This document shows, piece by piece, positions 38,610-49,712 of a stretch of 64,000 nucleotides of DNA. The stretch is from positions 1,054,001 to 1,118,000 of the forward strand of contig CP053153.1 in assembly GCA_014607495.2 (NCBI GenBank), read 5' to 3'. The DNA comes from Carposina sasakii. Lineage: Eukaryota; Arthropoda; Insecta; Lepidoptera; Carposinidae. The translations under genes were made by a program, and so were the position numbers. The notes beneath the pieces were generated by a model. It did not search any database. It worked only from the letters and a program-made list of their open reading frames with translations, and was not told the origin of the DNA. Each line of letters begins with the position of its first letter. Position 1 is the first letter of the stretch.

Positions 38610-39736
38610 TGTTGCGGCCAGCTCCCGTTTCAGCGGGTCCGGCCGGGGAAAGGATCCCCGGAGTGACGAACGCGGTGGGCCCGGGGCGTAACTCCCAAAC
38701 CCGCGCTGGTCGCGTCCGCCTCGCGCACCCTTCACCCGTGTGCGCAGCTCAGATATCAGCCGCGGCGTCGTCGCGTACTAAATACGCGCCGGTCACCCTA
38801 TTGTATGTTGTTGTCAAACCCACCCACTGTATGTTGCTGTCGCACCCCTGTATGTTGTTGTCGTACGCGGGAGTGAGAGAGACAAAACACACTTTTCTTC
38901 CAAACTGCGGGCAAGAGGTCAGTCTTCAGGCAGTCTTCAGTGGCTTCTCTTGTTCCTATTTTGCTTCCTTTTCACTTTTCTTCTTATTTTTCTTCTTAGG
39001 AACTCGCCTCGGATTGAACACACAAAATCCGTGCGACTTACAAATATATCGACGGTTCACCCTTACCGTCTGGAACGCGGTAGAAATTCTCTACGATTTC
39101 TTCTAACATTTTATCTAGTTTGTCCCTTGACTGACCTCTTTTGCGCCCTATATTTATTTCAAATCAAACTTTACATACATATGTTATACATCGTTAAAAA
39201 GGTCTTAATTAGCTCTATCTAATTATATAAGAATCTTATTTCTAAGTTTAAACAATAAAAAGTTGTCAAAGGAGAAAAGTAAAAAATCTTACAAATTTTA
39301 CCAACTTTCTAAGTTTAGCCCTTAATAAAATCTAATTTACACAATCTATATACATGAGTTATATATCACTAGAAAGGGCATAAACTGAACTCTAATAAGA
39401 AATAATCAGATTTATTCTAATTGGAATATTCTCGAAGCTACTGTGAGCACAAGTTCAAAATCTTAATAAACTATAAAATCGCAAATACCTACTAAAGTAA
39501 TTATTCAATCTACTTAAAAATACTCTTAATGTGCCCAGAATAGCTACCTTCACCTAATAAAACTCAAAGGGATAAGAAATAAGTCAGACACAAAACAACC
39601 CTACCTAGTACAAACTTAATGTTAGCGCTATACCTAACATGTATTGCAAACTCTTTATTCAAATATCAACCTTATCTATATGTACATAACATCGAATCAT
39701 TCAGTTTGGGTAGGTTTCATGTCTTCGTCGCCGACA
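38610..39736 (-). repeat. BEL 3' LTR
   Basis: 1,127 bp; in element orientation this is the downstream LTR. The gag-pol stop codon lies inside it. It is near-identical to 45338-46477. Confidence 0.92.
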
Positions 39737-42700
39737 TTCTCCCCCTCGTGCAGAGCACCAACTCTCGGCTCCGGCGACGACTCCACCGGCACCACCAGGA
39801 TGATTTTCGAATGCGGGCGACGCAGTACTCCTCCGGGCGTCGCGACATCGACGACTCTCGTTCTCCCATCAGGTCCAGGGTAGACTTGGGTGATTCTTCC
39901 TTTTGGCCAGGTGCAGCGTGGTAGTGTGTGATCCACCACCAGCACGATGTCTCCACAACGCAGGTCCCTTGTTGCTGCTCGTCCATCAATCTTCCTGGGC
40001 AGCAACGTCGGCAGGTACTCCTTGATCCACCTGCTCCAGAAGTGGTCGACCATGCGTTGTGTGCTCTTCCATGTGCTCCGTCCTGCCATATCTTGATCGG
40101 TGAAGGCGCCCACCCTAGGCGCTCCGCAGGATCTCCCAATCAGGAAATGATTGGGAGTGAGAGCTTCTTCACTGGCGTTCTCGTCCAAGTCTGTCAAGGG
40201 TCTTGAGTTGACGATATGTTCTGCTTCTACCAGCAGCGTGTGTAGTACTTCTTCTCTCGGGGTCTTCTCGTTCAGGGTCGCTGCAAGGGCTGTTTTCACG
40301 GAACGGACCATTCTTTCCCAGGCTCCGCCCATGTTCGGTGCGCCAGGTGGTATGAATTTCCACCGGACGCCAATCTTCTCTGCTTCGGTCGCTAGAGTGT
40401 CTTCTTTCTTCAATTCTTCTATTGCCTCTTGCAGTTCTCTCTTCGCCCCGACGAAGTTGGTCCCGTTGTCGCTAAACAACACGCTGGGCATTCCTCTTCG
40501 TGCAGCCATTCGTCGGAGAGCCAGTATCATTGAGTCGGTTGATAGAGAGGTAGCCAACTCAATGTGTACCGCTCTTGTGGTGAGGCATGTGAATAGAGCC
40601 CCCCACCTCTTCTCATGTCTTCTTCCGATCGTCACAATCATTGGGCCGAAGTAGTCCACCGCAGCACACGTAAAGGGGTGTGCTCCATGTCGCAGTCGTT
40701 CTTCTGGCAGATCTCCCGTCGGCACCGGTTGTGGTATCGTCTTCTTGACCCTGCACCATTGACAGTGATGCAGAGTCCATTTAACCGCAGATCGTAGTCC
40801 CAGAATCCAGTACCGCTGTCTTAACTCGTTGATGACCGTCGCGTGGTTCCCATGGTTGAACCTCTCGTGATAATGCTGGATCAGCAACTTCGTGACGTAA
40901 TTCTTCCCATCCAATACAACTGGTCTTTTGAAGTTGCGATCAATGTTCTGTGCCGCGTCGATTCTTCCTCGTAGATGTAGTAGACCATTCTCTTCTATGA
41001 CATCCAACTTCTTCAATTTACTACTTCTGTCTAGAGGTTTCGATCTTCGCAGGCAGGTCATCTCCTCTTCAAAACAATCTCTCTGGCTTCTTTGTAGTAG
41101 AAGCTTTTCTGCTTGCTCTAAGTACGTGGCTTCTAGAGGTATGAAGCGACGTACTTCTTTGCTCTTCTTCACGGTAACTGGTCTTGCAGGGACATTCTTC
41201 TTCTTCCTGTTGACTTTCCACGAGGTGTCGTCTTTTTCTCTCTTCCTCGCAGCGTGGACTCGATTCTTCTTTCTGCACATGTCAATGAACTGCAAAACTC
41301 TGGCAGTTGCTCTCCATAATCTTGTCCAGCTGGAGAACCTCAGTGGATCAGGAGTCATCATCTTCGGGCCAGCGATTGCAGCAACTACTGCATTCTTTTC
41401 TTCCCCAGTAGGCTTCGTCTTGAAGGATCTGGGAGCTGGCCATTCTTCTTCTTTTCTCTGAAGAAACTCGGGGCCTGTGAACCATCTGTGCGCCTGGTTG
41501 AAGTTCTCAGGAATCTCTCGCGTCGCATCATCTGCCGGATTTTGTGCCGTGGGAATCCAACGCCACTCTTGAGGCTTCGTTGTCTCTTCTATTTCCGCCA
41601 GGCGATGTGCGACGTAAGGCTTGAATGTCCTGGGGTCCGACTTAATCCAGGACAGTACAGTGCTGGAGTCGGTCCAGAAGATCTTCCTCTTCGTCTTCAG
41701 GTCCAACTCCTTCTCGACTGAGTGAGCCAATCTGCTTCCCAGTAACGCCGCCTGCAGCTCCAGCCGAGGAATCGATATCGGCTTCAGCGGCGTCACCCTC
41801 GCCTTTCCAGCCAACAGAGACACCAGTATCTTGCCATCTTCATTCTTCGTACGCCAATACACGGCGGCGGCGTATGCTGTCTCGCTGGCATCTGTGAAGA
41901 CGTGCAGCTCCCCCTCAGTGTTGGTCGGAGATATGCATCTTGGAATATGCAGATCTCGCAGCAGCTGTAGGTTCTTCATATACTTCTTCCAGGTTTCACA
42001 GGCTTCTTCAGTTATCTCTTCATCCCATCCAACCCCGCTTCTCCAGACATCTTGCATCAGTTTCTTCCCTTGTATCAGTACTGGAGAGACTAATCCCATG
42101 GGGTCGAATGTTGACATGATCGCGCTGGTGATTTCTCTCTTCGTCGGAGTTCTGGCCTCGTTAATAACATCTTCTGGAGTGTTCCGCAGACTCGTTCTAA
42201 ACCCCAATGCATCTTCTTTGATGAACCAACGAAGTCCCAGAGTCTTCTCTTCATGACCCAGCGTGATTTCAGTCTTCATTTCTTCGGTCTTCATATCAGC
42301 AAGAACTTCTGGATGGTTTGAAGCCCAACCGCGCAGTTCAAACCCAGCCTTCAGATGAACGGTATCCACTTCTTTGGCAATCTTCTTTGCTGCTTCAATC
42401 GTGGCGAAACTCTGTAAGTAGTCATCCATATAATGATTTCGCACGATCGCTCTTGCTGCCTCAGGATACTCTTCTTTATGTTCTGCTGCATTCCGATTCT
42501 TAATATAGATAGCCGTACTGGGAGAGGATGCCGCACCGAAGATGACTGACTTCATTCTGTATTTCTTCGGAGATCCCTCTTGTCCTTGGCCCCTCCACAG
42601 GAATCTCAAGCTATCTCGATCTTCATCTCGTATTCTTATTTGCAGGAACATTTCCTTGATGTCTGCTACTACTGCGATGTGACTCTGCCGAAACCTCAAA

Positions 42701-45336
42701 AGAACTCCAAACAGTGACTGCAACAAGTCTGGTCCCGGCAGCAGTGCATCGTTGAGACTCTTTCCTTGGACCTTGGCGGCAGCATCAAAGACAATCCTCA
42801 TCTTCTTCTTCGTCGGATGCGTTACGGCGAAGTGCGGGAGATACCATTCTCTATCTGATGTACATTCTTCTGGTGCTTCTTCCGCGTAGTCATTCTCGAG
42901 AAGATGATTGATTTGCCGCTCATATTCTTTCTTCATGTCGATGTCCTTGTCTAGCTTCTTCTCAATATTCTTCAATCTGTTCTCAGCAGATTTGTAGCTA
43001 GCAGGCATCCTTTCATCTTCTGTCTTCCATAGAAGTCCTGTTTCGAAGCGACCTCCTTCAATGCGACGACTCGTCTTCTCCAGTGTCTGCAAGGCCTTGG
43101 CTTCAATATCCATACTCGGGCGACGAGGCTGTATCCCCAGCGACTCAATACTGAAATGCTCCTTGATGATCTTCTCCATGTGGTCATCTTCTCCAGCCAG
43201 CTGCGCACAGTTGATGAAGTGCACTGGCTTCGACCCTCCTCCATCGGTGCCATGCAGTACCCAACCTAACTCAGTGAGGGAGGCGATGGGTTGGTTCTTC
43301 TTTCCCCTCCTGATGGCTCTTGACACGATGAGGTGCCAGTTGTCTTGCCCAATCAACAACTGTGGTGGATCTTCATTGTAGTGCAGCTGGTCTGCCATCT
43401 TCTTCAGATGTGAGCATTCTTCTATCCTAGACTTCTTGATGTATTGAGGCGCGAGGTCCATCTTGTCAATTGTTCGAACCTCGTTCAATCTCTTCTTGCC
43501 CTCTTGATGAACTCCTCGTATCTCCATAGACAGCCTTTGAGAGTTCTTCTTCATAATAGTCTTCCCGCCGACAGTGGATATCGCCAAAGTCTCTTCCGGT
43601 CCTGACGCTCCAATCTTCTCTGCCACTGCTGAGTCTAACAGTGATACGGTAGACCCTTCATCCAGTAGCGCCAGGACCTTCTCCGAACCCCTGGGACCAT
43701 ACAACTCCACAGGGATGATCTTCAGGAAAGCTCTTGCTGTACTTGCAGCGTTGACCGGCAGCATGACGTGATTGGAGACCTCTTGGACGTCTTCTTCTTC
43801 TTCTTTCTCCGGCTGCTGCTGTCTCTTCTCTGTATTGTGCAGCAGTTGATGATGAAGACGCTTGCAGATCTTGCATGGAGGTCTCTTGCAGGTTTCCTTC
43901 CGATGAGGACTATGCAGACACTTGAAGCATAGCCTGGACTTCTTCACAATATCCCATCTCTCTTGCACCGAAGACTCCTTGAAGCGTCGACATTCATACA
44001 GCCGGTGCTCCCCTCGGCAAGCTGGACACTCCATCTTCTCAGCCCGCGTTGGTTCTACTCGTTGCTCCGGCGGCCTTGGCTTCTCCGTAGTCTGATGCGT
44101 GAAGTGTTGCTTCAGGCCAAATCTTCTCGGCGTTTCAGGTGCTGCATATGCTCCACATCTATCAGCTTCTCGGTCTAGGAACCTGGACATCAACACCAGG
44201 TCCGGCTCTTCACTGTCTTCATGTTCAGCGGCGAAGTCGTACCATCTAAACTTCATGATAGGACCCATCTTCTCTTCGATGGCCTTCTTCATCTCTGGCG
44301 AATACAGGAAATGTATCTTCTTCAGATTCTTGATCGTCGCAACCCCATTACTGACGATGCTGGCGAATAAGCATACATCCCTCGCAGTATCCATGATCTT
44401 CGGTAATGCCTTCATTCTTTCCAGTTCGTGCATCACCAAAGCATCTGGTCTTCCAAATCTTCTACGCAACGCATCGATGATTTCTTCAGGTGCAGAATCA
44501 GAATACAAAATATTCTTGATCGCCTCTCTTGCTGCCCCCTTCAGCGCTCTTCTCAGCCGCGCCATATTCTGAGTGCTTGAGAAGAGTGGTGCAGTATCTT
44601 CATATACTCTCTTGAAGGCCAGCCATTCCGCGCTGTTTCCCTCGAAGGCAGGTAACTCGTGCATATAACTGGGTGGCGGTGCTGGACTTCTCACTGGACT
44701 GGACTCCATCGCCATCTTGATAGCTCCAGCCAACTCGCTGACTCGGTACCCTGAAGACTCGTGCGGCCTCGCGTCGATGGCTGGAAGAGCTTCCTTCATC
44801 GGCTCCCCCTCCTTTTCTTCAACGTCCATCGTCGCTCGGACCCATTCTTGCACGTGCGCCGTTCTGTCTTCAGGCTCCTCGTCTTCTGATCTGGACTCGT
44901 CCTCTTCATCTTCATATTGGATACGAGCCAGTCTTGCTTCTGCCAATTCTGCTTCAGCCTCTATCTTCATTAACTTTAGACGTGCCAGTTCCTCGCGCGC
45001 CTCAAGCTCCTTCTTCCGGGAGCGCTTCGACTTGGCGAGCGAGGGTGCCTTCACTGGAACCAAGGTGAGTGCTGAAGAGCTCTTCTTCTTCGGGTGTTCT
45101 TCTGTACCAGCGGCACTGGCCATCGTGCCAGAGCCTGTCGTCTTCGTCCCGGCGGAATCCATAGTCGACGTTCCTGTGGTGCCCGAAGTCGCTTCAGAAG
45201 AAGTCGTTCCCGAAGTTATCTCTGATGATGTTCTATCCTTTTCTTGTGCCGAAGACCTTCCGTGTTGCGATCTGGTGACCGGCATCTTCTGCGCTGATAT
45301 CTTCTCTTGTCCGAAGGATCCGGCTCGAAGGACCAT
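39697..45336 (-). CDS. BEL/Pao gag-pol polyprotein
   Basis: 1,879-codon open frame. The first ATG (45336) overlaps the primer-binding site; Met18 at 45285 (MPVTRSQ) is the more likely start. Domains with approximate residues: gag region 1-430; CCHC-type zinc knuckles around 435-500; aspartic protease with LLDEGST near 560; reverse transcriptase with YMDD near 969; RNase H (FTDAS) near 1148; integrase zinc-binding H/C residues about 1489-1530; integrase core with DYFGP near 1562, DNGTNF near 1624 and a Glu near 1660; and a C-terminal domain of the type found in BEL integrases. No envelope frame follows. The last 12 codons and stop lie within the 3' LTR. Every catalytic motif I looked for is present, so the copy may be active. 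The protease DEG triplet in place of D-S/T-G is, as far as I recall, common in this clade. Confidence 0.92.
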   Translation of the reverse strand: MVLRAGSFGQEKISAQKMPVTRSQHGRSSAQEKDRTSSEITSGTTSSEATSGTTGTSTMDSAGTKTTGSGTMASAAGTEEHPKKKSSSALTLVPVKAPSLAKSKRSRKKELEAREELARLKLMKIEAEAELAEARLARIQYEDEEDESRSEDEEPEDRTAHVQEWVRATMDVEEKEGEPMKEALPAIDARPHESSGYRVSELAGAIKMAMESSPVRSPAPPPSYMHELPAFEGNSAEWLAFKRVYEDTAPLFSSTQNMARLRRALKGAAREAIKNILYSDSAPEEIIDALRRRFGRPDALVMHELERMKALPKIMDTARDVCLFASIVSNGVATIKNLKKIHFLYSPEMKKAIEEKMGPIMKFRWYDFAAEHEDSEEPDLVLMSRFLDREADRCGAYAAPETPRRFGLKQHFTHQTTEKPRPPEQRVEPTRAEKMECPACRGEHRLYECRRFKESSVQERWDIVKKSRLCFKCLHSPHRKETCKRPPCKICKRLHHQLLHNTEKRQQQPEKEEEEDVQEVSNHVMLPVNAASTARAFLKIIPVELYGPRGSEKVLALLDEGSTVSLLDSAVAEKIGASGPEETLAISTVGGKTIMKKNSQRLSMEIRGVHQEGKKRLNEVRTIDKMDLAPQYIKKSRIEECSHLKKMADQLHYNEDPPQLLIGQDNWHLIVSRAIRRGKKNQPIASLTELGWVLHGTDGGGSKPVHFINCAQLAGEDDHMEKIIKEHFSIESLGIQPRRPSMDIEAKALQTLEKTSRRIEGGRFETGLLWKTEDERMPASYKSAENRLKNIEKKLDKDIDMKKEYERQINHLLENDYAEEAPEECTSDREWYLPHFAVTHPTKKKMRIVFDAAAKVQGKSLNDALLPGPDLLQSLFGVLLRFRQSHIAVVADIKEMFLQIRIRDEDRDSLRFLWRGQGQEGSPKKYRMKSVIFGAASSPSTAIYIKNRNAAEHKEEYPEAARAIVRNHYMDDYLQSFATIEAAKKIAKEVDTVHLKAGFELRGWASNHPEVLADMKTEEMKTEITLGHEEKTLGLRWFIKEDALGFRTSLRNTPEDVINEARTPTKREITSAIMSTFDPMGLVSPVLIQGKKLMQDVWRSGVGWDEEITEEACETWKKYMKNLQLLRDLHIPRCISPTNTEGELHVFTDASETAYAAAVYWRTKNEDGKILVSLLAGKARVTPLKPISIPRLELQAALLGSRLAHSVEKELDLKTKRKIFWTDSSTVLSWIKSDPRTFKPYVAHRLAEIEETTKPQEWRWIPTAQNPADDATREIPENFNQAHRWFTGPEFLQRKEEEWPAPRSFKTKPTGEEKNAVVAAIAGPKMMTPDPLRFSSWTRLWRATARVLQFIDMCRKKNRVHAARKREKDDTSWKVNRKKKNVPARPVTVKKSKEVRRFIPLEATYLEQAEKLLLQRSQRDCFEEEMTCLRRSKPLDRSSKLKKLDVIEENGLLHLRGRIDAAQNIDRNFKRPVVLDGKNYVTKLLIQHYHERFNHGNHATVINELRQRYWILGLRSAVKWTLHHCQWCRVKKTIPQPVPTGDLPEERLRHGAHPFTCAAVDYFGPMIVTIGRRHEKRWGALFTCLTTRAVHIELATSLSTDSMILALRRMAARRGMPSVLFSDNGTNFVGAKRELQEAIEELKKEDTLATEAEKIGVRWKFIPPGAPNMGGAWERMVRSVKTALAATLNEKTPREEVLHTLLVEAEHIVNSRPLTDLDENASEEALTPNHFLIGRSCGAPRVGAFTDQDMAGRSTWKSTQRMVDHFWSRWIKEYLPTLLPRKIDGRAATRDLRCGDIVLVVDHTLPRCTWPKGRITQVYPGPDGRTRVVDVATPGGVLRRPHSKIILVVPVESSPEPRVGALHEGENVGDEDMKPTQTE
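45318..45335 (-). other. BEL primer-binding site (tRNA-Tyr)
   Basis: On plus the 18 bases read ATCCGGCTCGAAGGACCA. They match the 3' end of insect tRNA-Tyr including CCA, as I remember it, so the element's RNA can pair with that tRNA. Confidence 0.8.
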
Positions 45337-45337
45337 C

Positions 45338-46477
45338 TGTTGCGGCCAGCTCCCGTTTCAGCGGGTCCGGCCGGGGAAAGGATCCCCGGAGTGACGAACG
45401 CGGTGGGCCCGGGGCGTAACTCCCAAACCCGCGCTGGTCGCGTCCGCCTCGCGCACCCTTCACCCGTGTGCGCAGCTCAGATATCAGCCGCGGCGTCGTC
45501 GCGTACTAAATACGCGCCGGTCACCCTATTGTATGTTGTTGTCAAACCCACCCACTGTATGTTGCTGTCGCACCCCTGTATGTTGTTGTCGTACGCGGGA
45601 GTGAGAGAGACAAAACACACTTTTCTTCCAAACTGCGGGCAAGAGGTCAGTCTTCAGGCAGTCTTCAGTGGCTTCTCTTGTTCCTATTTTGCTTCCTTTT
45701 CACTTTTCTTCTTATTTTTCTTCTTAGGAACTCGCCTCGGATTGAACACACAAAATCCGTGCGACTTACAAATATGTCGACGGTTCACCCTTACCGTCTG
45801 GAACGCGGTAGAAATTCTCTACGATTTCTTCTAACATTTTATCTAGTTTGTCCCTTGACTGACCTCTTTTGCGCCCTATATTTATTTCAAATCAAACTTT
45901 ACATACATATGTTATACATCGTTAAAAATATTATATAATATAGTCTTAATTAGCTCTATCTAATTATATAAGAATCTTATTTCTAAGTTTAAACAATAAA
46001 AAGTTGTCAAAGGAGAAAAGTAAAAAATCTTACAAATTTTACCAACTTGCTAAGTTTAGCCCTTAATAAAATCTAATTTACACAATCTATATACATGAGT
46101 TATATATCACTAGAAAGGGCATAAACTGAACTCTAATAAGAAATAATCAGATTTATTCTAATTGGAATATTCTCGAAGCTACTGTGAGCACAAGTTCAAA
46201 ATCTTAATAAACTATAAAATCGCAAATACCTACTAAAGTAATTATTCAATCTACTTAAAAATACTCTTAATGTGCCCAGAATAGCTACCTTCACCTAATA
46301 AAACTCAAAGGGATAAGAAATAAGTCAGACACAAAACAACCCTACCTAGTACAAACTTAATGTTAGCGCTATACCTAACATGTATTGCAAACTCTTTATT
46401 CAAATATCAACCTTATCTATATGTACATAACATCGAATCATTCAGTTTGGGTAGGTTTCATGTCTTCGTCGCCGACA
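45338..46477 (-). repeat. BEL 5' LTR
   Basis: 1,140 bp, upstream LTR in element orientation; the 13-bp length difference from the other LTR is an AT-rich indel near 45928. It begins and ends TG...CA. Confidence 0.92.
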
Positions 46478-46482
46478 AGGGA

Positions 46483-46625
46483 TGAAAAATAACGTTGCCA
46501 ATATGTAATTTAGAAAAGAGATGGTAAAATTCGTCATCCGAGTAATTGACCCGGTAGCTCAGTGGTTAGAGCGGCTGGCACGGTATGCAGTGGTCGTGGG
46601 TTCGATTCCCACTCGGGTGAAGAAG
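46483..46625 (+). repeat. tRNA-like repeat, right half split by the BEL element
   Basis: Contains A-box-like TAGCTCAGTGGT and B-box-like GGTTCGATTCC, flanked by the family's conserved leading sequence. The left half lies at about 38546-38609, before the BEL element. Confidence 0.75.
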
Positions 46626-46935
46626 TAAGTAAGTACAGTACAGTACAAAAATACAAAATCACAAAATCAAGCTTAAATTCTAATTGTCATCGCCATTGCA
46701 GCATAAAATTAGTACAAATTTATGTACTAGTTAGTCGATAAATAAATAGGTACCTAGGTAGGTAGGTACGTCATATTCTAGATACCTATACTTAAGAAAT
46801 AAAATGACACCAGTCACTCTGGTCCTACCTACCTATCTTTTTAACTACATACCTACATACAAAAGTTACTTCAGAAACTATGCACTCCATTCTATAAGAC
46901 CAACTCTGGTTATTTCCATTGTCCTACAATAAAAC

Positions 46936-47245
46936 CAGGGCCGGATTTAGGGGAGGGCAACCGGGGCGAATACCCCGGGGCCTCCACAAACGGGGGGCCC
47001 CACAATAGATATCGGAAAAAAATCTTTCAAATTCCAACTAGTAAACATCTTTTCCTTTCATATTTTTTGGCTCTTTTACCTTTACCTACAGTACTTTGTA
47101 CATACGTGATTATTTGATTATATTATTCTTAAATATTAACAGAAATCATTGATCTTTATTTTATATGGAAAATAATTTGGGGCAAGCAAGGGGGCCTTCG
47201 CTCCTTAGTTGCCCCGAGGCCTCCGGACCTCTAAATCCGGCCCTG
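46936..47245. mobile_element. Non-autonomous hAT-like element, 310 bp
   Basis: Terminal inverted repeats CAGGGCCGGATTTAG and CTAAATCCGGCCCTG. It is flanked by 8-bp direct repeats AATAAAAC (46928-46935) and AACAAAAC (47246-47253), 7 of 8 identical, which fits the 8-bp target duplication of hAT transposons. There is no transposase frame. Confidence 0.8.
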
Positions 47246-49446
47246 AACAAAACTGCACTATGCATTGGTTAAAACTGCAGTTATCTCTTACCTATATGCA
47301 TGCAATCACAGTTAACCCTCCGCATGCATATCGTGCATGACACTATCTTGACACAACGCACACAAAACACTCTACAGCACCGTTATTAACCCATTAATAA
47401 CAGAATACCATTATTACAACTGCAACTGTCAAAAATATCGTCTGACGATTTTTATTATTGCTTTTGTAACCCTGTAATATAACTATCTACTTACCCAGAC
47501 AATGCGGTATATAATAGCCAGAATGACAAGTTGCTTGCTCATAGGCCAGCCCAGGAATTTGGTATCCTCTGGCTAGCCTGACAGAACGCCCTCTAAATTT
47601 CTTAGCCGATACAATAACTCAGGTAGGAACTGACGCATTCTAGTAAAGCAATGGACCGAAAGGACTAACAAATTTTCATTAGGTACCTATTCAAACTTCC
47701 TCTCTATAAAAGCACAGAAGTAACCAAAAATAGCATAATTTCTATACATACGTACTACACCTATTTAACATTATCTAACAGTTTAAACCACCTATTTAGA
47801 ATTACTTGAATTGCCGGTTTTTACATTCTTGTATTTGTGCCCAAAAAGCGGCGGTAGACACATGGGTCTTACTTGACAAACTGGTAAAAAATTGTGTGTG
47901 TGATTTGCACACTTTTGCCCTACCTCTTTGAGGATGATGAGCGTAATTTTCATATAGATAAATGTAACTGTATTATTTACGTACAGTTTTCAATTTCAAC
48001 CCAATCCATTGTGTTGAGATTGAACAAAACAATCGGCAAAATCTTTGATATTTACATTTGTAATATTAGTAAGATAGCGTGTGAAATCGTGGTGATGTAT
48101 CAGGTGTTCTGATAAAACTTTATTAATTTTTGCACATTTGTATTTGCGCAGTAAAAATAATGAATTCGCGCTGTGATTTCTCATAAATATAGCTTTCAAT
48201 TGTTTTGCAAATATAGGTAGGTACCTAGTTAGTATGTAAATACTAAGTTATTGCCATTTCAATTATTTATATGAAAAAAAATACTGATGAAGATTACAAT
48301 ACCTACATGGGTAGTTAGGTAGATACGTAAGTAGGTACTACCTATTAAGATAACTATTAAAAAAACGTCATTTTGCATTATGCGTAGAACTCAACACAAC
48401 CGATATTGCAAATGGCAAAGAATGTAGATCTATACTCTTGAAATTTAACCAATAGCAAATTATTTTAACTCTATGCTCGCTAAGTAAAGACATCAAAATG
48501 TAGTTATTACTTTTTAAGTCAGTAGGGTTAAAACACAGTAACTACCAACCCCCAGCCACCCTTCGACCGTTTAGTTTTGTAAAAAGCACCATCATTATTT
48601 ACAACCCTTTGGATAAGCCCTTAACAACAAAACTTTTGAACATTTTAAAACCCGGACCAACAATAAATGATGTATGGATTTTTTTCTCGCCGGATTACGA
48701 AACTGTGTTCTATTAATGTTTTTAATATTTAAAAGATTAACGTCATGTTCTCCGTTCGAGTGGACGTAAATATTTTCGTGTTTCTGTTTGTCCAAAGTAT
48801 TGTGGAGTTTTTAATAGGTGGCTACTTATATCAAGTAAGGTAGGTAGGTACATGAGTACAGTATTTAGCAGGATATATTCATTTCTAGATTTATCTATGA
48901 CTGTACAATTTTATTTATCAAATTATGTAGAATTGTATCACTTTAGCCTAACTAACAGCCAATTTCAAAAACCGATCTTGGGAGATTTTTAGTATATCTC
49001 AAATTTAACCTTCAAATTGTCTTATATAAACAGTGACGTGATTTTAGGACAAAATTACAAATTTGAAATGAAAATAACTGAAATTAATTTTGAACTCTAG
49101 TAAGTATTAAAATAGGCCATAAAAAGACAACATAAGCGCAATGAGGCCCTTATGATGTCAAATATACCTAGATTTGACATAGGTAGATACCTAAATAATA
49201 AATATAGAGTGAAACAATAACTAACCTCAAATCGTAATTAGTACTAGTAGAATAACAGAACTGTACTTATATACATGATATTCCTGTGCTGATTCGGGGC
49301 TTCCCTAGCACTCATCATCTGTATCTCAATGCATGTCGTAAGACTCGGGGACGTTTTCTCAGGCAATGTACTAGTATATTTATCACTGATTTTTTACATC
49401 TGTTAAACATGGCTGTAGATTCTTCTCCACAGCCATATGTATGTCA

Positions 49447-49712
49447 TCATCATCATCATAAGCCTATTGCAGTCCACTGCTGGACGTAGGCCTCCCCCAG
49501 GGAGACCACGCCACAAGACTGCCATGGGGGTATTTGCCCATAGTCACCACGCTGGACAGGCGGGTAGGTGACCACAGTTTGTATTTTGGACTATGTTGTC
49601 AACACGGGAGGCGCTGCTGCTCACCTCCCGGAAACCCTTAATCGCCTCGTACGATACCCACGGGCAGACATGGGGTGGTACGAATTCTAGTCTGCCATCA
49701 CCACGCGGCCAA
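49447..49712 (+). repeat. Interspersed repeat with GGACGTAGGCC-type motif
   Basis: Near full-length copy of the family at 28576-28845, preceded by a CAT run. Confidence 0.75.

Larger units (their letters stand above)
38610..46477 (-). mobile_element. Complete BEL/Pao LTR retrotransposon
   Basis: 7.9-kb element read on the minus strand. LTRs are 38610-39736 and 45338-46477, both TG...CA, differing by a few substitutions and one AT-rich indel near 45928. The 5-bp target duplication is AGGGA (38605-38609 and 46478-46482). The primer-binding site, complementary to the last 18 nt of tRNA-Tyr, is at 45318-45335, two bases from the LTR. There is a single uninterrupted gag-pol frame. LTR identity and the open frame imply recent insertion. 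It interrupts a tRNA-like repeat, whose halves continue on both sides. Confidence 0.93.

Noticed and set aside
44717..45394. 225-codon plus-strand open frame
   Set aside because: It is the antisense of the BEL gag-pol frame, with no domain and low-complexity Ser content.
46555..46620. Possible tRNA gene (A-box and B-box-like motifs)
   Set aside because: The same tRNA-like block occurs at least six times with the same non-tRNA flanks, so it is a repeat family; the fold is also imperfect.
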